From contig CM045762.1 in assembly GCA_025200525.1 (NCBI GenBank), positions 86,494,717 to 86,558,716 on the forward strand: 64,000 nucleotides of DNA, given 5' to 3'. This DNA is from Camellia lanceoleosa. Taxonomy: Eukaryota > Streptophyta > Magnoliopsida > Ericales > Theaceae. The notes beneath the pieces were generated by a model. It searched no databases. It saw only the letters and a program-made list of their open reading frames with translations, and was not told the DNA's origin. Position 1 is the first letter of the stretch, and every line of letters begins with the position of its first letter. The position numbers and the translations under genes were made by a program. Of this stretch, positions 1 to 11,657 are shown piece by piece.

Positions 1-1092
1 TACATTTCTTAAGCCTCACCTCTAGAAACAGTTCAGGCTGACTATCCAAATAAGTTTTTATCATTGTAATTTAGAATGCAACTCAGAGAGGATTTCATTT
101 TTTTTTCTCCATAACCTGGGTTACTAAAAGACAAAAAAACAAGACGATTTTTTCTTTCACTAAGATAAATTTTTTTAATAAAGATTATCCTTTTGTTTTC
201 TAACATGTTAAAGAGCATGATGACTCCTTATAAATATCATCTGTTATTGCTTTGGTGTTTTTGAAGCTCTTTTTTTTAATATAATTATTATTATTTCTTT
301 TCATTTTTTTTTTGTCTGTGCAGGGATGGATGCCCAAGTATCATATGCATTTCATGCTGAGAGGAAGTTAAATCCAGACAAGTTTAAAAATCAGTTAGTT
401 AATCAAGTTAATCAACTCTATTTGGTTTTGAATTTTCCAAAACAAGTTACTTATCTTGCTAAATTAGTATAGCATTTATTTGTATGAGTTATTAATTTAT
501 ATTCAAAAGAAATAAGTCAATAAATTAATTTTTCATAAACCTCTGCATAAAACCGTATATCTAAGCCATGGTGCCCTGAACTGATGCAACATTGTTGTTG
601 TATCTCTGAAGAATGGTTCTCTGCACAATTTCCACTATCATTCTCAATATTAGGCAGCATTTTATCCTGTATTAATTTAGATTATATTTTCTTAATATTT
701 AATTTCTCCCTCAGAAAATGAAATTCTTTAATATCCTTAAAGTTGTGGATGTATGCTAGCTTCAAGTTTGTGAATATAAGTTAGTTATCTGAGAATAACC
801 ATATGCACAAAACCTGAAAGTCATTTATGTCTATTTGTTATACTTAGTTACTAATTATTACTACTAACGGATGCAAATATAGTAGGTAGTTGAATCTTGA
901 TTGTTCCCTTAGCTATTAATATGAGATTTTGAGTGGTTAAAAAATACAAGCATTTTGATGTGTTCATGGCATCATAGATATGGAAGTGCGTTTTAGGTTT
1001 GTTTTTGCTTATTTATTCATATGGGCTGGAATTTAACCACACAAAGAAGTAAAACACAAGGTGTAAAAGGTCAGGTCTACCATTAGCAAACT
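1..1092. other. AT-rich intergenic or intronic DNA
   Basis: No convincing gene. At 304-323 a pyrimidine-rich tract ends in a good 3' splice site (TGTGCAG), followed by a short open stretch that reads [15 protein letters not shown] and stops at 367-369. This could be the last exon of a gene, or of a transposon gene, entering from the left. The peptide is not recognised and the stretch is too short to assign. The rest is AT-rich sequence with stops in all frames. Confidence 0.3.
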
Positions 1093-2515
1093 AGGCAAAC
1101 CAATTCCCTAAGAAATTTAGAATTCGAGGTGTTGACACCCCAAAATCACCAAACAGTGTTGGTTTGGCAGGAAACTTGGCACACACGACCACCTAGGCAC
1201 AAGAGACTTGTGGGAGAAGACGGGACTCTAATCGGGTTCCCGGTTTGGGAGTTAGAGTCAGATTTCACTCTAGGCAAACTAGTTCCTTAAGAAACTTGAA
1301 TTCGAGGTGTTGACGCCCCAAAATCACTAAACAGGGTCAGATTGGCATGAAACTTGGCACACACGACCGCCTAGGCACGAGAGACTTGTGGGAGAAGACG
1401 GGACTCGAATCGGGTTCCTAGTTTGAGAGTTATAGCTGGATTTCGGTCTAGGCAAACTAGTTCCTTAAGAAATTTGAATTCGAGGTGTTGACGCCCCAAA
1501 ATCTCCAAACGGCGTAGGTTTGGCACGAAACTTGGCACACACGACCGCCTAGGCACGAGAGACCTGTGGGAGAAGACAAGACTCCAATCGGGTTCCCGGT
1601 TTAAGAGTTAGAGTCGGATTTCACTCTAGGCAAACTAGTTCCTTAAGAAATTTGAATTCGATGTGTTGACGCCCCAAAATCGCCAAACAGCGTCGGATTA
1701 ACATGAAACTTGGCACACACGACTGCCTAGGCACGAGAGACTTTTGGGAGAAGACGGGACTCAAATCGGGTTCTTGGTTTGGGAGCCGGATTTCGGTCTA
1801 GGCAAACTAGTTCCATAAGAAATTTGAATTCGAGGTGTTGACATTCCAAAATCTCCAAACGGCGTCGGTTTGGCATGAAACTTGGCACACACGACCGCCT
1901 AGGCACGAGAGACTTGTAGGAGAAGACAGGACTCCAATCAAGTTCTTGGTTTGGGAGTTAGAGCCAGATTTCACTCTAGGCAGACTAGTTCTTTAAGAAA
2001 TTTAAATTCGAGATGTTGATGCTCCAAAATCGCCAAACGGCGTCGGATTGGCACGAAACTTGGCACACATGACTACCTAGGCACGAGAAACTTGTGAGAG
2101 AAGACGGGGTTCAAATCAGGTTCCCGGTTTGGGAGTTAGAGCTAGATTTCGATCTAGGCAAATTAGTTCCTTAAGAAATTTGAATTCGAGGTGTTGACGC
2201 CCCAAAATCACCAAACGACATCGGTTTGGACGAAACTTGACACACATGACCGCCTAGGCATGAAAGACTTGTGGGAGAAGACGGGACTCCAATCGGGTTC
2301 CCGGTTTGGGAGTTAGAGTCGGATTTCACTCTAGGCAAAATAGTTCCTTAAGAAACTTTAATTTGAGGTGTTGACGTCCCAAAATCACCAAACGGGAAGG
2401 GGTTGAATTGGCACAAAACTTGGCACACACGACCGCCTAGGCACGAGAAACTTGTGGGAGAAGACGGGGCTCAAATCGAGTTCCCGGTTTGAGAGTTAGA
2501 GCCGAATTTCTATCT
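1093..2515. repeat. Tandem array of eight ~178-bp units
   Basis: Eight head-to-tail units begin at about 1093, 1272, 1450, 1628, 1800, 1978, 2156 and 2333, with spacings of 172-183 bp (mostly 178). Each carries the landmarks AGGCAAACTAGTTCCTTAAG, GAGGTGTTGACGCCCC, AAACTTGGCACACACGAC, CGCCTAGGCACGAGAGAC and GGGTTCCCGGTTTGGGAG. Units differ by scattered substitutions and small indels. The monomer is close to a nucleosome repeat length, like many plant satellites. It could also be an internal repeat of a larger transposon whose right end is at 3512. The short reading frame across it on the minus strand is not a gene. Confidence 0.9.
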
Positions 2516-3011
2516 AGCCAAAATTATTTACTTAATTATCTTTGTAATTATATAGTAGTTAATTTTTAATATTTTTTTGTAATTAAAATATTAACTCATA
2601 ATTATATTGTCATTAATTATTTTTATTTTTTGTTTTCAGATATTTCTCCAGTAGTAGTTTGCTTCTTGTGGAATGCAAGCTTGTGAAGATTGCGATTAAT
2701 TTTTGTTTTTGTTACCCACGGAAGAATCATGACGAAAACTTTTGTTTTTGATTTACGTTATTTTGAATTGTGAACAACATTATGTATTTAAACATTGTAT
2801 ATATATTATGCAAGATTATGTAGTGGGATAATTTTGCTTTGTATTGTTATAAATGGAAGAATATTTTTATTATGGATGAATTGTTATTTTTATACTTAAA
2901 ATTTTATATTATTATGTAATTATCTGTTCATTTTTTAGTTATTTTTTATTTAATACAGGTAATTTTCATATTTTTAATAATTTTATTGCAAGTTCTTTTT
3001 TTTTTTTTTTT
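2516..3011. other. AT-rich spacer with a possible 3' exon
   Basis: A T-rich tract ending TTTTCAG (2631-2639) precedes a 100-bp stretch of more balanced composition, then AT-rich sequence with several polyadenylation-like motifs. This may be the 3' exon and UTR of a transposon gene just inside the CACTA-type end at 3512. No protein is recognised. Confidence 0.25.
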
Positions 3012-3512
3012 TGAGACGACACTACACCGTCTCAAAAAACATTAGAACCAGATTGTTTTTTTGCCACATAAGCAATGCTGTCGCAAAAAATATTTCCAAA
3101 AGTTGAAAAAAACCTTTCGCGACGGTATTATTTGTCGTCGCAAATAACCTTTTAGAGACGGCGTCGTCGTGCTGTCTCAAATAAACTTTTAGCGACGGCA
3201 GGTTACTAGTCACAATAAAATACTTTCGTGACGACATTTTTGTCATCGCAAATAACACTTTTAGCGACGGCAACATAGTGCCATCTCAAAAAATCTTAGA
3301 TTTTTACATATTAATGGCGACGGCAGAATTTCTTCTAAAAAAGGCAACTTTGCTATCGCAAAAAAAAGACGACGGCATTGTGCCATCGTTAAAACTTTTT
3401 AGCAACGCCCTTTGTTGCGACTCCCCACTTGTCATCGCTAAAAGTCATTTGCTGTCGCAAAAAAACTTTTGAGACGACATTTAAAGTATAAAAAGTCAAA
3501 TTTTTTGTAGTG
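3012..3512. mobile_element. CACTA-type element end with subterminal repeats
   Basis: About 500 bp packed with short direct and inverted motifs of the form GCGACGGCA, GTCGTCGCAAA and GTCTCAAA. It ends in TTTTTTGTAGTG (3501-3512), the inverted complement of a CACTACAAAAAA terminus. Such subterminal repeats are the transposase-binding regions of CACTA (En/Spm) elements. The left terminus is not clean: CACTACACC at 3020 lies inside a small GAGACG/CGTCTC palindrome. The segment is either a MITE-like derivative or the right end of a bigger element starting to the left. No transposase is present. Confidence 0.65.
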
Positions 3513-3716
3513 AATGTAAAATCCATGCATTTAACCATATAGAAACCGTCTTTAAGTTAAGTTTAAACAAGGAATGTACCAAAATTATTTATATATACAA
3601 AAAAAAAAAAAAAAGCATTATAGGATGGGAGAGAAGAGAGAGAGCATAAATTGGAGGGTACCGGTCTCGGAGTTGAGATGGTAGAGGTAATGTTGATAAT
3701 GGTTGTCGGCAGTACA

Positions 3717-4059
3717 CACTACAAGAAATTGCACTTTTGGCGACTACTTTTGGCGACAACGTCAATTTTTCGTAGCGAAAAGTATATTTTTAGCGACACA
3801 GTGATCAATTTCGTTGGGAAAAGTAAACCTTTACCAACGCAATTTACTATCGTTGCTAAAAACGCATAACATTGACTAGGCGCCAAAAATATTGGTTGGC
3901 ATCAAAATTTCATAAATTTTAGCTACGAGGCTTATTTTTTAGCAACGCAATAAGCGTCGCTATTAATGTGCTTACTTTTGGCGACGACAAGTTGGCATGG
4001 ACAAAGAGTTAAACATTTAGCGACAATAATACTATTCGTCGGTAAAAGTTTTGGTAGTG
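3717..4059. mobile_element. Short non-autonomous CACTA element
   Basis: Starts with CACTACAAGAAATTGCAC (3717) and ends with TTTTGGTAGTG (4059), giving inverted CACTACAA/TTGGTAGTG termini. The interior holds many TTTTGGCGACGAC- and GTCGCTAAA-like subterminal repeats and no reading frame of note. Flanking triplets are ACA on the left and AAA on the right, so the expected 3-bp target duplication is imperfect. The whole 343-bp unit looks like a CACTA MITE. Confidence 0.75.
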
Positions 4060-4713
4060 AAATGAGGTGATTTAGTTATTTGTATTTTTATAATAACTTT
4101 TAAAAAAAGTTTAAATATTTTAGTTATTGAATTGTAAAATTAAAGTGATCATCAAATTAGATTACAAAATGAACCCATCAAGTCCAAATACACTCTTAAG
4201 TTGAGATGGCTAATTTGAGATAATTTAAACTTTTTCAAAGAATGTTAGATTATCAATTTCAATATGTCTGATTTTATTTTTAGAAACTTGTTTCAGATTT
4301 TTTTTCCTGAAAAACTAAAAAAAAAAAAAATTGGTGAAAAAATAAAAAAATACTTATTATTTTTGTATAATTTTATCTTTTAGAAGATCATAAATAGTTT
4401 TAAAATTTTTAAAAATATATTTTTGAATTTTATAGTTCTCAAATTAGTTTTAATTTAAAAAAAAAACTAAAAATTGTTTTTATTTTTAATTTTTTTGGTG
4501 ATCTGCCTCTAAAGGCAGTGAAAAGTTACCTCTTAAAATTTATTCTTTTCTTCTAGGATAGGTAAACTCCTCGTCACTATCAAAATTTCCTCTTTTATTT
4601 TTTACAATGCATAATTTATGATAAAATAAAATAATAAATAAATAAAAACAACTACTCACAAAAAAAAAAAAAAAAAAAAAAACGCCAATGACCAAAAATA
4701 TATTTAAATATAT
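4060..4713. other. AT-rich intergenic DNA
   Basis: Very AT-rich with poly(A) runs at 4318-4330 and about 4658-4681. No gene, RNA or clear repeat structure seen. Confidence 0.5.
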
Positions 4714-4716
4714 TTA

Positions 4717-4931
4717 GGTCTCGTTTGGAAACATGCTATTTTAATAATTTTTTGACTTTTTAGTTAAAATATGAACTAAAAAAAAAATAGTAAATTTGAA
4801 ATGACTTTTTAATTTTTACGAAAAGATATACCCAAAAAAAAAAAAAAAATTTAACCTTTTAATATATATTTTTAATTTTTTTAAAAATTTTTCGACTTCT
4901 AAACTAAAACAGCTAAATGCCAAACGACACC
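4717..4931. mobile_element. Tourist-like MITE (PIF/Harbinger type)
   Basis: Termini are GGTCTCGTTTGG on the left and the complement of GGTGTCGTTTGG on the right; the similarity continues for about 26 bp with mismatches. The element is flanked by TTA on both sides (4714-4716 and 4932-4934), the target duplication of PIF/Harbinger elements. The 215-bp interior is AT-rich and non-coding. Confidence 0.75.
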
Positions 4932-4934
4932 TTA

Positions 4935-7900
4935 GATTGTTTTTTAATCAAAATATATACCAACTGTGGCTTCTTAATTGGGTTCTAAAAGGAAGTTAGA
5001 AAGCTATGAATTGGATAACCTAGAAGAGAGGGAGAAGAGAGAGGGTTCGAAGGGGAGAGCGGTTCAGTGGCGCCAGATTTCGAAGGGGAACGATCGACGG
5101 TTCGGTGGCAGCAACGCTTGACGCTTCGAGACTGGTTCGACGGCTTGACGGTTCGGTGGCTACATTTCTTTGCTTCTACATGGGGTAGTGATTTCTATCC
5201 TCTTCTCCTTGCAATCTGTTCTACTCTGCTTTACTGAAGTGAGTACGGAATTCCAGAATTTGCTCCCCAACCCCTAGTAAACATATTGTCCCGTTCATTG
5301 CCCTCTCTCTCTGCTACTACATTTCTCATTAACAAACAAACAAATATATATACTCTTACTTCAATATGAAACTATATGCATTTCCTTAATCGATTTCATT
5401 TTAGGCTAAATTGTAGTAAATCCTTTCAAAACTATGACTAATTTATATTTTTTCCTCTTAAATTTTAAAATGTAACAGTTAATCATTTTGAACTATTAAT
5501 ATTCTTCATTAGAATTCTGTTAAAATTTAAACGAAATAAGGTCATATGTAAAGCACATTACACACTCTTTTTATTTTTTAAGACAATAATATCCGTTATT
5601 GAATTTTGTTTTGACAATAATACATTTATCTGGTGATTTCATTGACATGTTTGGTTATTGTTTCTTTCTATTTTTTTTGCGTAATGGGTTGTTCTTCTTT
5701 TGGTATATGGGTTCTTTAATACTGTTTGATTGGGTATTTATGGACAAATCATTGGCGCTATTTGTTTGCCAAGAAAATTTATAAAAAGAAAAAAAATAAA
5801 TTCTATGATTGGAACCCCCGTTGGATCCAGGATTACAAGAAAATCTTTCCAAATCAGAAGTTCCAACAATATATACCTATATATATATATATATATATAT
5901 TATTTGCATATTTTCTTCCCATTGTTTTATATTTACCTCTGTTTTCCTAGCAACCAATAGTGCTATCATCAAAATTATTCAATTTATTTCTCTTGTGATA
6001 TTGTCGTAATATGCAGGGCATCTTCCCTTGGGAGAAAATGGCAAATGCATACTCCAGTCTCATTTTATGTTTGATTTGTGATATGACTCTTCTTATCACA
6101 ATATACATATCCCATTCAATAGGATTGATGCATTCTTTTTGCTGCCTTTATTTTTTTATTGATTATTGAAACAAAAAGTGCCATAGATTATTTGCATTCC
6201 TTTGAATTTTGCAAAGATAAGATTAACATGATGCATGCCTAAGAAAAGAGTCATCATTGCCTTGGTGTAGGAGTTGTTGGTCTTTAGGCAGCAGTCAGGG
6301 AGCTTGAAGTCTGCACGGGCATTATCCTTTTAAATCTATCTCTTCGTATGCTTCATATTAAGAAGCAACCATGGTATGAAGGCCTCTAATCAGATCATTT
6401 CAGAGTTTGTTGAGGTAATTGGATATAAAATTGTTTTTCTTACATATTCTAGAGTATTAAACTTAGCAATTAGCATTTAAAATAATTGCACTTCTTGTCC
6501 GGAATACTGCACTTGGAAATTTTTTTTATAAATCTGTTGCCACACCAGAGTCAGTGAGGAGTGTTCTTTGTCAGGTATTCCTATATGACACGATGGATAT
6601 ATAATATATAGTCACACCATTGTTTGGTAATAATGCTTATAATGTCTAGGGCTACGGATGGAAGAAGCATAGAGAATGTTATGATTGAATATGGAAATTA
6701 TGACTGACATGGATCCATATGAGTAGCTATCAACATTATTGTGTAAAAATTCCCCAAAATTCTGAAGCTTAAGAATATGGTTATGCTATGTTGTACTATA
6801 TTGCATAATTTGTGCACAACTATCACTAGCATTATGCTTGATGTGATAGATCCATTCCTCTGAAGGTGCACAAATGGTGATCTAATTTAGTGAGAGTTTA
6901 ATTCACTAATTGGGGCCATAGGTGGACATACTTTAAGACAAGGTACAAGATATGCACACAATGGCTGGCATCTGCGTGAGGCACTGGCCTGCCATTGCAT
7001 CATATGGTTTTACTAAACAAGCTACTAGCTTTGTAAGTGGACTTGTTCCACTGGCATAGATAGATTATGGTTTTGAGAGATGTTAAATTCAAGTGTTATT
7101 TAACGTGTATCCTAGCTCAGAAATAGAGGGCTGAATCTGAAAGTAACCCTCTCATGCTCTCAGTATCTTTGATGGTACTTTGATTTCCACTTGATTTGCA
7201 AACATGTTGGTTGGTTGTGCTATCTGTCACCACAATGACCTGTCTCAGCAAGCTCTACCTAACCTTGTTAAACTTCTTCACTTTGTTCTTGCCATCAAAC
7301 AATTTATGTATCTTTCACTTACGTTGGAATGTAGGAGGATTAGTACTTAGTACGTAATAGTGGATTTGGTGAAGTATTTTATTTTTTGGTGATAGTTGAG
7401 AATCGGAAATTTGGGAAGTAGAAGGTTGTTTAGAATGATAGTGGGGTGTAATAGAATAGAGAGAAATTGAAGACTTTGGATGAAAGAAGGAATATTCTTT
7501 CATTAATAATTGGTACACTTCTCTCCAATTACAAAGCTAACACTTTATTATAATCTATGAAGCATGGATACTTCAACAAAATGTCGTACTAGTACTGGAT
7601 ACTTACCTAGTGCTAGTACTTTGTATGGTACTTCTGCATACGTATCTAGGTGCACGGAATATGTACCAATCTTTTTCTTCTTAATTTTTATTGTACCTTA
7701 GAAGTATTTGATATATACCTAAGCTGGACCTCAACTAGAATAATGTTTTGTTCGATGTAGAGGTGAAGTTAGTTTCATTGGACATTTTCTTTGGGCTTAG
7801 CATGATTTTGAAATTAAGTTTTGGTTTTTAAGTAATTTAATATAATGACATTTCATTTTAGTTTATACATTTTTTTTTAACATTAATTGTAAATTGTAGG

Positions 7901-8593
7901 TTGGACCTTAAAAATTTAGGTCACCTTTGTTCTGTTATTTTGTGCTTCGTGATGCTACAATTTCATAGCCTATCACTGTAAAGGAACTTTGTTGTAACAT
8001 AAAAAATTGTCGCGTAATGGATTGCTTGATTTACATTTCATGACATTGTTTTTCAAATATCATAGCATTGTTTCACATTTCATTTCATTTAATTATATGC
8101 CACATCTATAGTTGCAAAGATGTCTAAAAAAATGTTCTTCTTGTTGCTTTATGATTGGTTTTACCTATATCTTCTTGGTAATACTTATCTGCTGCTTCAT
8201 GATGGACAGGGTTACTTGATGCTCTTTGGTCATTTTGATGTTCAATGGTTTGGCTTTGAAGTTTGGTGGTGACTAGAACTTTTTTCGTCATGTCGTGTCA
8301 GTGAAGTGGATTATCCTATAGTTTTCAATACTTTTTGTATACATTCCTCTTTGATGTTGCTACTACTATGCCCATTAGTTTATTACCTACTCCTACGGGT
8401 TGTGTACGAGATTATACTATAATTTTTGATTGGGTAGTTGTGGTAAGTAATGGTGATATGGCCGTAATACTTTTTGTTACTGTAAAATTGTTGTTGCCAA
8501 AGAAGTTGGATTTACAACTAGTATTCTATCCAGGTGCTGGTGCTATAACAAGAGCATTTTGTAGAAAATTATTGTCATGTGTAGTATATATAT
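4935..8593. other. Intergenic region without a supported gene
   Basis: Nearly 3.7 kb with no convincing coding sequence. At 5030-5165 a GC-richer patch of TTCGACGG and TTCGGTGG repeats resembles a 5' leader. An (AT)n microsatellite lies at about 5873-5900. Between about 6010 and 7500 there is mixed, exon-like sequence (for example after TATGCAG at 6011-6017 and around 6370-6415), but every frame is interrupted and I recognise no protein. It could contain a decayed gene or a non-coding transcript. Confidence 0.35.
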
Positions 8594-9217
8594 GCTAGCG
8601 ATTTTTGCATTTTTAGCGACACAATCAATTTTCGGTAAAATAAGTCTTGTAAAAAATATAAATGATTTTCAAGTATTTTTTCTGATACAAATTTGTTATT
8701 GTCAAAAAGTAAAGCTTTCTCGACAAACAACTTGTCGGTAAATGTGTTGCTAAAAGTTTGCTTTTGCCGACTCATATGGTGTTGCCAAAAGTAAAGCTTT
8801 AGCGACAAACAAATCGTCAGCAAATGGCAACATTTACCGATGTAAATGTGTCGCCAAATGTTTACTTTTGCCGACGCATATTGTCTTGCTAAAAGTATAT
8901 TTTTTGCCCATGCAAATTTGTGTCGCGAAAAGTGCCACACAATCATCATATTTGAATGACTTTTACCAACGCAAGGTAAATTGCCGACGATGGATGAAGA
9001 CTTTTATCGACGACTATGTTCGTCGCTAAAGGCATTACTTTTACCAACGCAATGATAATTTCGTCGGCAAAAACTTTTGCCGACTCACTTTTGCCGACTC
9101 ACTTTTGCCTACGGGTTGCCAACGTAGCTTTATGCGTCGGCAAAACTCTTTGCCAACGAATTTTCCCTTTTAGCAACATATTTTGTTGCGTTGCAAAAAA
9201 TGTAATTTCTTGTAGTG
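8594..9217. mobile_element. CACTA-type element rich in GTCGGCAAAA repeats
   Basis: The right end is TAATTTCTTGTAGTG (9203-9217), the inverted complement of the CACTACAAGAAATT terminus seen at 3717. The interior is a dense array of TTTAGCGAC, GTCGGTAAA, TTTGCCGACTCA and CAACGCAA motifs in both orientations. The left terminus is degraded; the repeats start near 8594. Frames across it are by-products of the repeats. Confidence 0.65.
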
Positions 9218-9287
9218 ACATTGGAAATGGTGGATCGGTGAGAGATATTAGTGATTCCAGTGTTGGACTGTGCATACGATTAATATT

Positions 9288-9604
9288 TTAAGTAATTTTT
9301 TTTTAATTTTTAAACACACTTAATATAAATATATTTAAAAAGTATAATATTTGTAAAAAAAGTATATTAAATATCAAAAAATATTTAAAAAATATGAAAA
9401 TTCAGTACATTTTTTATATTTTTGTGTATTTATTAATTTTTTCAAATATTTTTTTTACAAATATTTTACTATTTAAATATATCTAAATAAGGTGCATCTA
9501 AAAAAGTAAAAAAATTACTTAAAATTTTAAAAATATTCACTAAAAAAAATACGAAAAAAAAACTTAATTTTTAAAAAATTAAATTTAAAAAATTGAAATC
9601 AAGC
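9288..9604. mobile_element. AT-rich fold-back element, copy 1
   Basis: TTTTAAGTAATTTTTTT at the left (near 9285-9303) is the inverted complement of AAAAAAATTACTTAAAA (near 9507-9523). Inside, TATTTAAAAAGTATAATATTTG mirrors the later AAATATTTTACTATTTAAATA. The right flank reads AAATTGAAATCAAGCA, shared with the copies at 54.1-54.8 kb. This is a non-coding, near-palindromic MITE-like element. Confidence 0.55.
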
Positions 9605-10318
9605 ATACTAAATATTTTGAGAGAAATGAGATAGCAGTAAAAAATAAGAGACGTATGGGCAAAAATGTCCAACTAATCATTTTCACAATAAAAATATAAA
9701 ACGAAGGACCTTAAGCATTAAACTTTGTTGGCCTGAACTTTTGACAAGTTGTAATTTATTTGAAGGATTTTTGATCAAAAACTACAAAATGATATTGTCA
9801 TGTTTTTTTTATCTTGAAATGTATATTTTATTTTATTTATTTTTATATTTTCACATCATCTATGTTAATTTTGGTTCATTTAATGTAGCAAAAAAAAAAA
9901 TAATATAATTTTGTCAAAATTATAGAATTTATTAGCAACTGAATTCTCTTTAATTAGGATATCCAATTAGACAGTCTAGTCTAACCTAACTATCAGCTCA
10001 TTTCAGACCTTTTTTGTTAATATTTTTTCAAAGAAAAGTGACTTATCTGATTGACTTGATTTCATCTTATCCAAAAATTATTAAAATAAAATGAACAAGC
10101 TGAGCATCTCTAAGCCGAATGTCTGAATCCAGATCCTTTTCTTGAAGCTCTCTACAATGCTTCCTGCGGGGGACGATTGAGATTGGGCCATGTCTCCTGC
10201 TTAGAGATGGACAACTAAAATCTGCTGATTTAAATAAATAAATAAAAACCAAAACCAAAATCAAAAACAAAAACAAAAACAAAAACAAAATAATTATATA
10301 CATTTGATAATGTGGAGT
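9605..10318. other. AT-rich intergenic DNA
   Basis: No gene. A low-complexity tract of AAAAAC-type repeats lies at about 10245-10290. The apparent minus-strand frame here is an artefact of that tract. Confidence 0.5.
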
Positions 10319-11003
10319 TAGGGGTGTTCAAATTACTCAGTGAACTGAACAAATGATCCAAACCGATCTTCTTGAGTTGGGTTGGTTTGGTTTAGTTTTT
10401 GAGTACATTGGTTTGGTTCTGAATCTTCAAATAGGATTGGGTTGGTTCTTGGTTTATGCTTTGCCTAAGCCGAATCAACCCGAAAACTAAACTTATTTAT
10501 ATATATTTAAATTTTTATTTACATTAACATATTTTCACCTTATTGTTCTATTACAATGGAATTGATTACACTTAATAACTTTTCATATACAAAGATTATT
10601 AGATAAACGAAGAAAGTGTTAAAAACTTGAGTCAAATTTCACAATTAATTTAATTTGTATTTTTATATTAATGGATTTGATTTATATTTACTATATTTAA
10701 ACTTGAGTTCGATTTAATTTGTATTAAGTTGCATTAAATAATATTTTATTTTTTGTTTGTATTATGTTTAAATGTTAAAAATTTATTTATTTTAATTATT
10801 TATTATTAATTGATTTGTTAATTTTTTTCATATAGTGAAATCGTAATTCCAATCCAAATCAATCTGAATTATATTGGATTGGGTTGAGTTAAATTTAATA
10901 CATAATTGGTTTGATTTTAAATCTAAGAACTTAGAACTGATTATAATTTAAATTGATTGTAAATTTAATATCAAATCCAACCAAATCAACCTATGAACAC
11001 CTA
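10319..11003. mobile_element. Degenerate TIR element with GGTGTTCA ends
   Basis: The left end TAGGGGTGTTCA and the right end TGAACACCTA are inverted relatives, separated by about 685 bp of AT-rich sequence. Just inside lie complementary tracts: GGGTTGGTTTGG on the left, CCAACCAAATCAACC on the right. No target duplication is evident, so the superfamily is uncertain (hAT or other MITE-like). No reading frame. Confidence 0.45.
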
Positions 11004-11152
11004 GGGTGAGGAAGTACAGTGATTATATCACTCCTCACTTGAACAAAAATCAATGATTGGCGTAAAATTGGAGGGTTCAGATTGGAGTTCGGACGGAGGA
11101 TAACAAGACGCATTCTTCTGGGACTACCAATGTAGATACACACTCGATTAGG

Positions 11153-11155
<3 letters not shown>

Positions 11156-11192
<37 letters not shown>

Positions 11193-11197
11193 ATCTC
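11156..11197. repeat. (CT)n microsatellite in the LTO1 5' leader
   Basis: A run of CT dinucleotides followed by CTATCT units, 23-64 bp before the LTO1 start codon. Pyrimidine tracts of this kind are common in plant core promoters and 5' UTRs and may mark the transcription start region. Confidence 0.85.
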
Positions 11198-11219
11198 TTC
11201 AATCTAAGACGCTCAACTC

Positions 11220-11657
11220 ATGGATGCTCAGCAACCCAATTCCATAGAGGACATCTTCGATTCCTCTCTGAACCTGGAAGAAACCCATTTCAACGAAGGC
11301 TTCAACGAGGGTTACAACGACGCCTTAGCCTCAGGAAAAGACGAGGGTCGCCAAGTGGGTCTCAAGCATGGCTTCCAAATCGGCGAAGAATTAGGATTTT
11401 ACAGGGGCTGTGTCGATGTCTGGAACTCCGCTATTCGTGCCGATCCCACTTGCTTCACTTCTAGGATCCAAAAAAGCATCAACACAATGGACGAATTGGT
11501 CCGAAAATACCCGACCTTGGACCCTGAAAACGAGTCTGTCAACGAAATTATGGATTCTTTGAGGTTGAAATTTAGGTCTATTTGTGCCTCTTTGAATGTG
11601 AAATTGGAGTACAGTGGGTACCCCAAGGCTTCGGATGTTAATAGTATTGAGTTTTGA
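11220..11657 (+). CDS. LTO1: LTO1/ORAOV1 homologue, Yae1-family Fe-S adaptor
   Basis: An intact 145-residue single-exon protein. Residues 24-63 form a textbook deca-GX3 motif: glycine recurs every fourth residue at 27, 31, 39, 43, 47, 51, 55, 59 and 63, with alanine at 35. This is the hallmark of the Yae1 N-terminal/LTO1 family. In yeast and human cells LTO1 binds YAE1, and the pair recruits the cytosolic iron-sulfur targeting complex to the ribosome-recycling ATPase ABCE1/Rli1. The C-terminus ends I-E-F, which fits the [LIM]-[DES]-[WF] tripeptide known as the targeting-complex signal; fungal and animal LTO1 usually end in tryptophan. The start follows a CT-rich leader, and no in-frame upstream ATG is apparent. 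Length fits the family. The next gene lies about 1.5 kb downstream on the same strand. Function is inferred from homology. Confidence 0.9.
   Translation: MDAQQPNSIEDIFDSSLNLEETHFNEGFNEGYNDALASGKDEGRQVGLKHGFQIGEELGFYRGCVDVWNSAIRADPTCFTSRIQKSINTMDELVRKYPTLDPENESVNEIMDSLRLKFRSICASLNVKLEYSGYPKASDVNSIEF

Noticed and set aside
1371..1556. 61-residue minus-strand frame
   Set aside because: Falls inside the 178-bp tandem array and does not persist between units.
5599..6009. Small plus- and minus-strand frames around an (AT)n tract
   Set aside because: Low complexity, overlapping in several frames, no recognisable protein.
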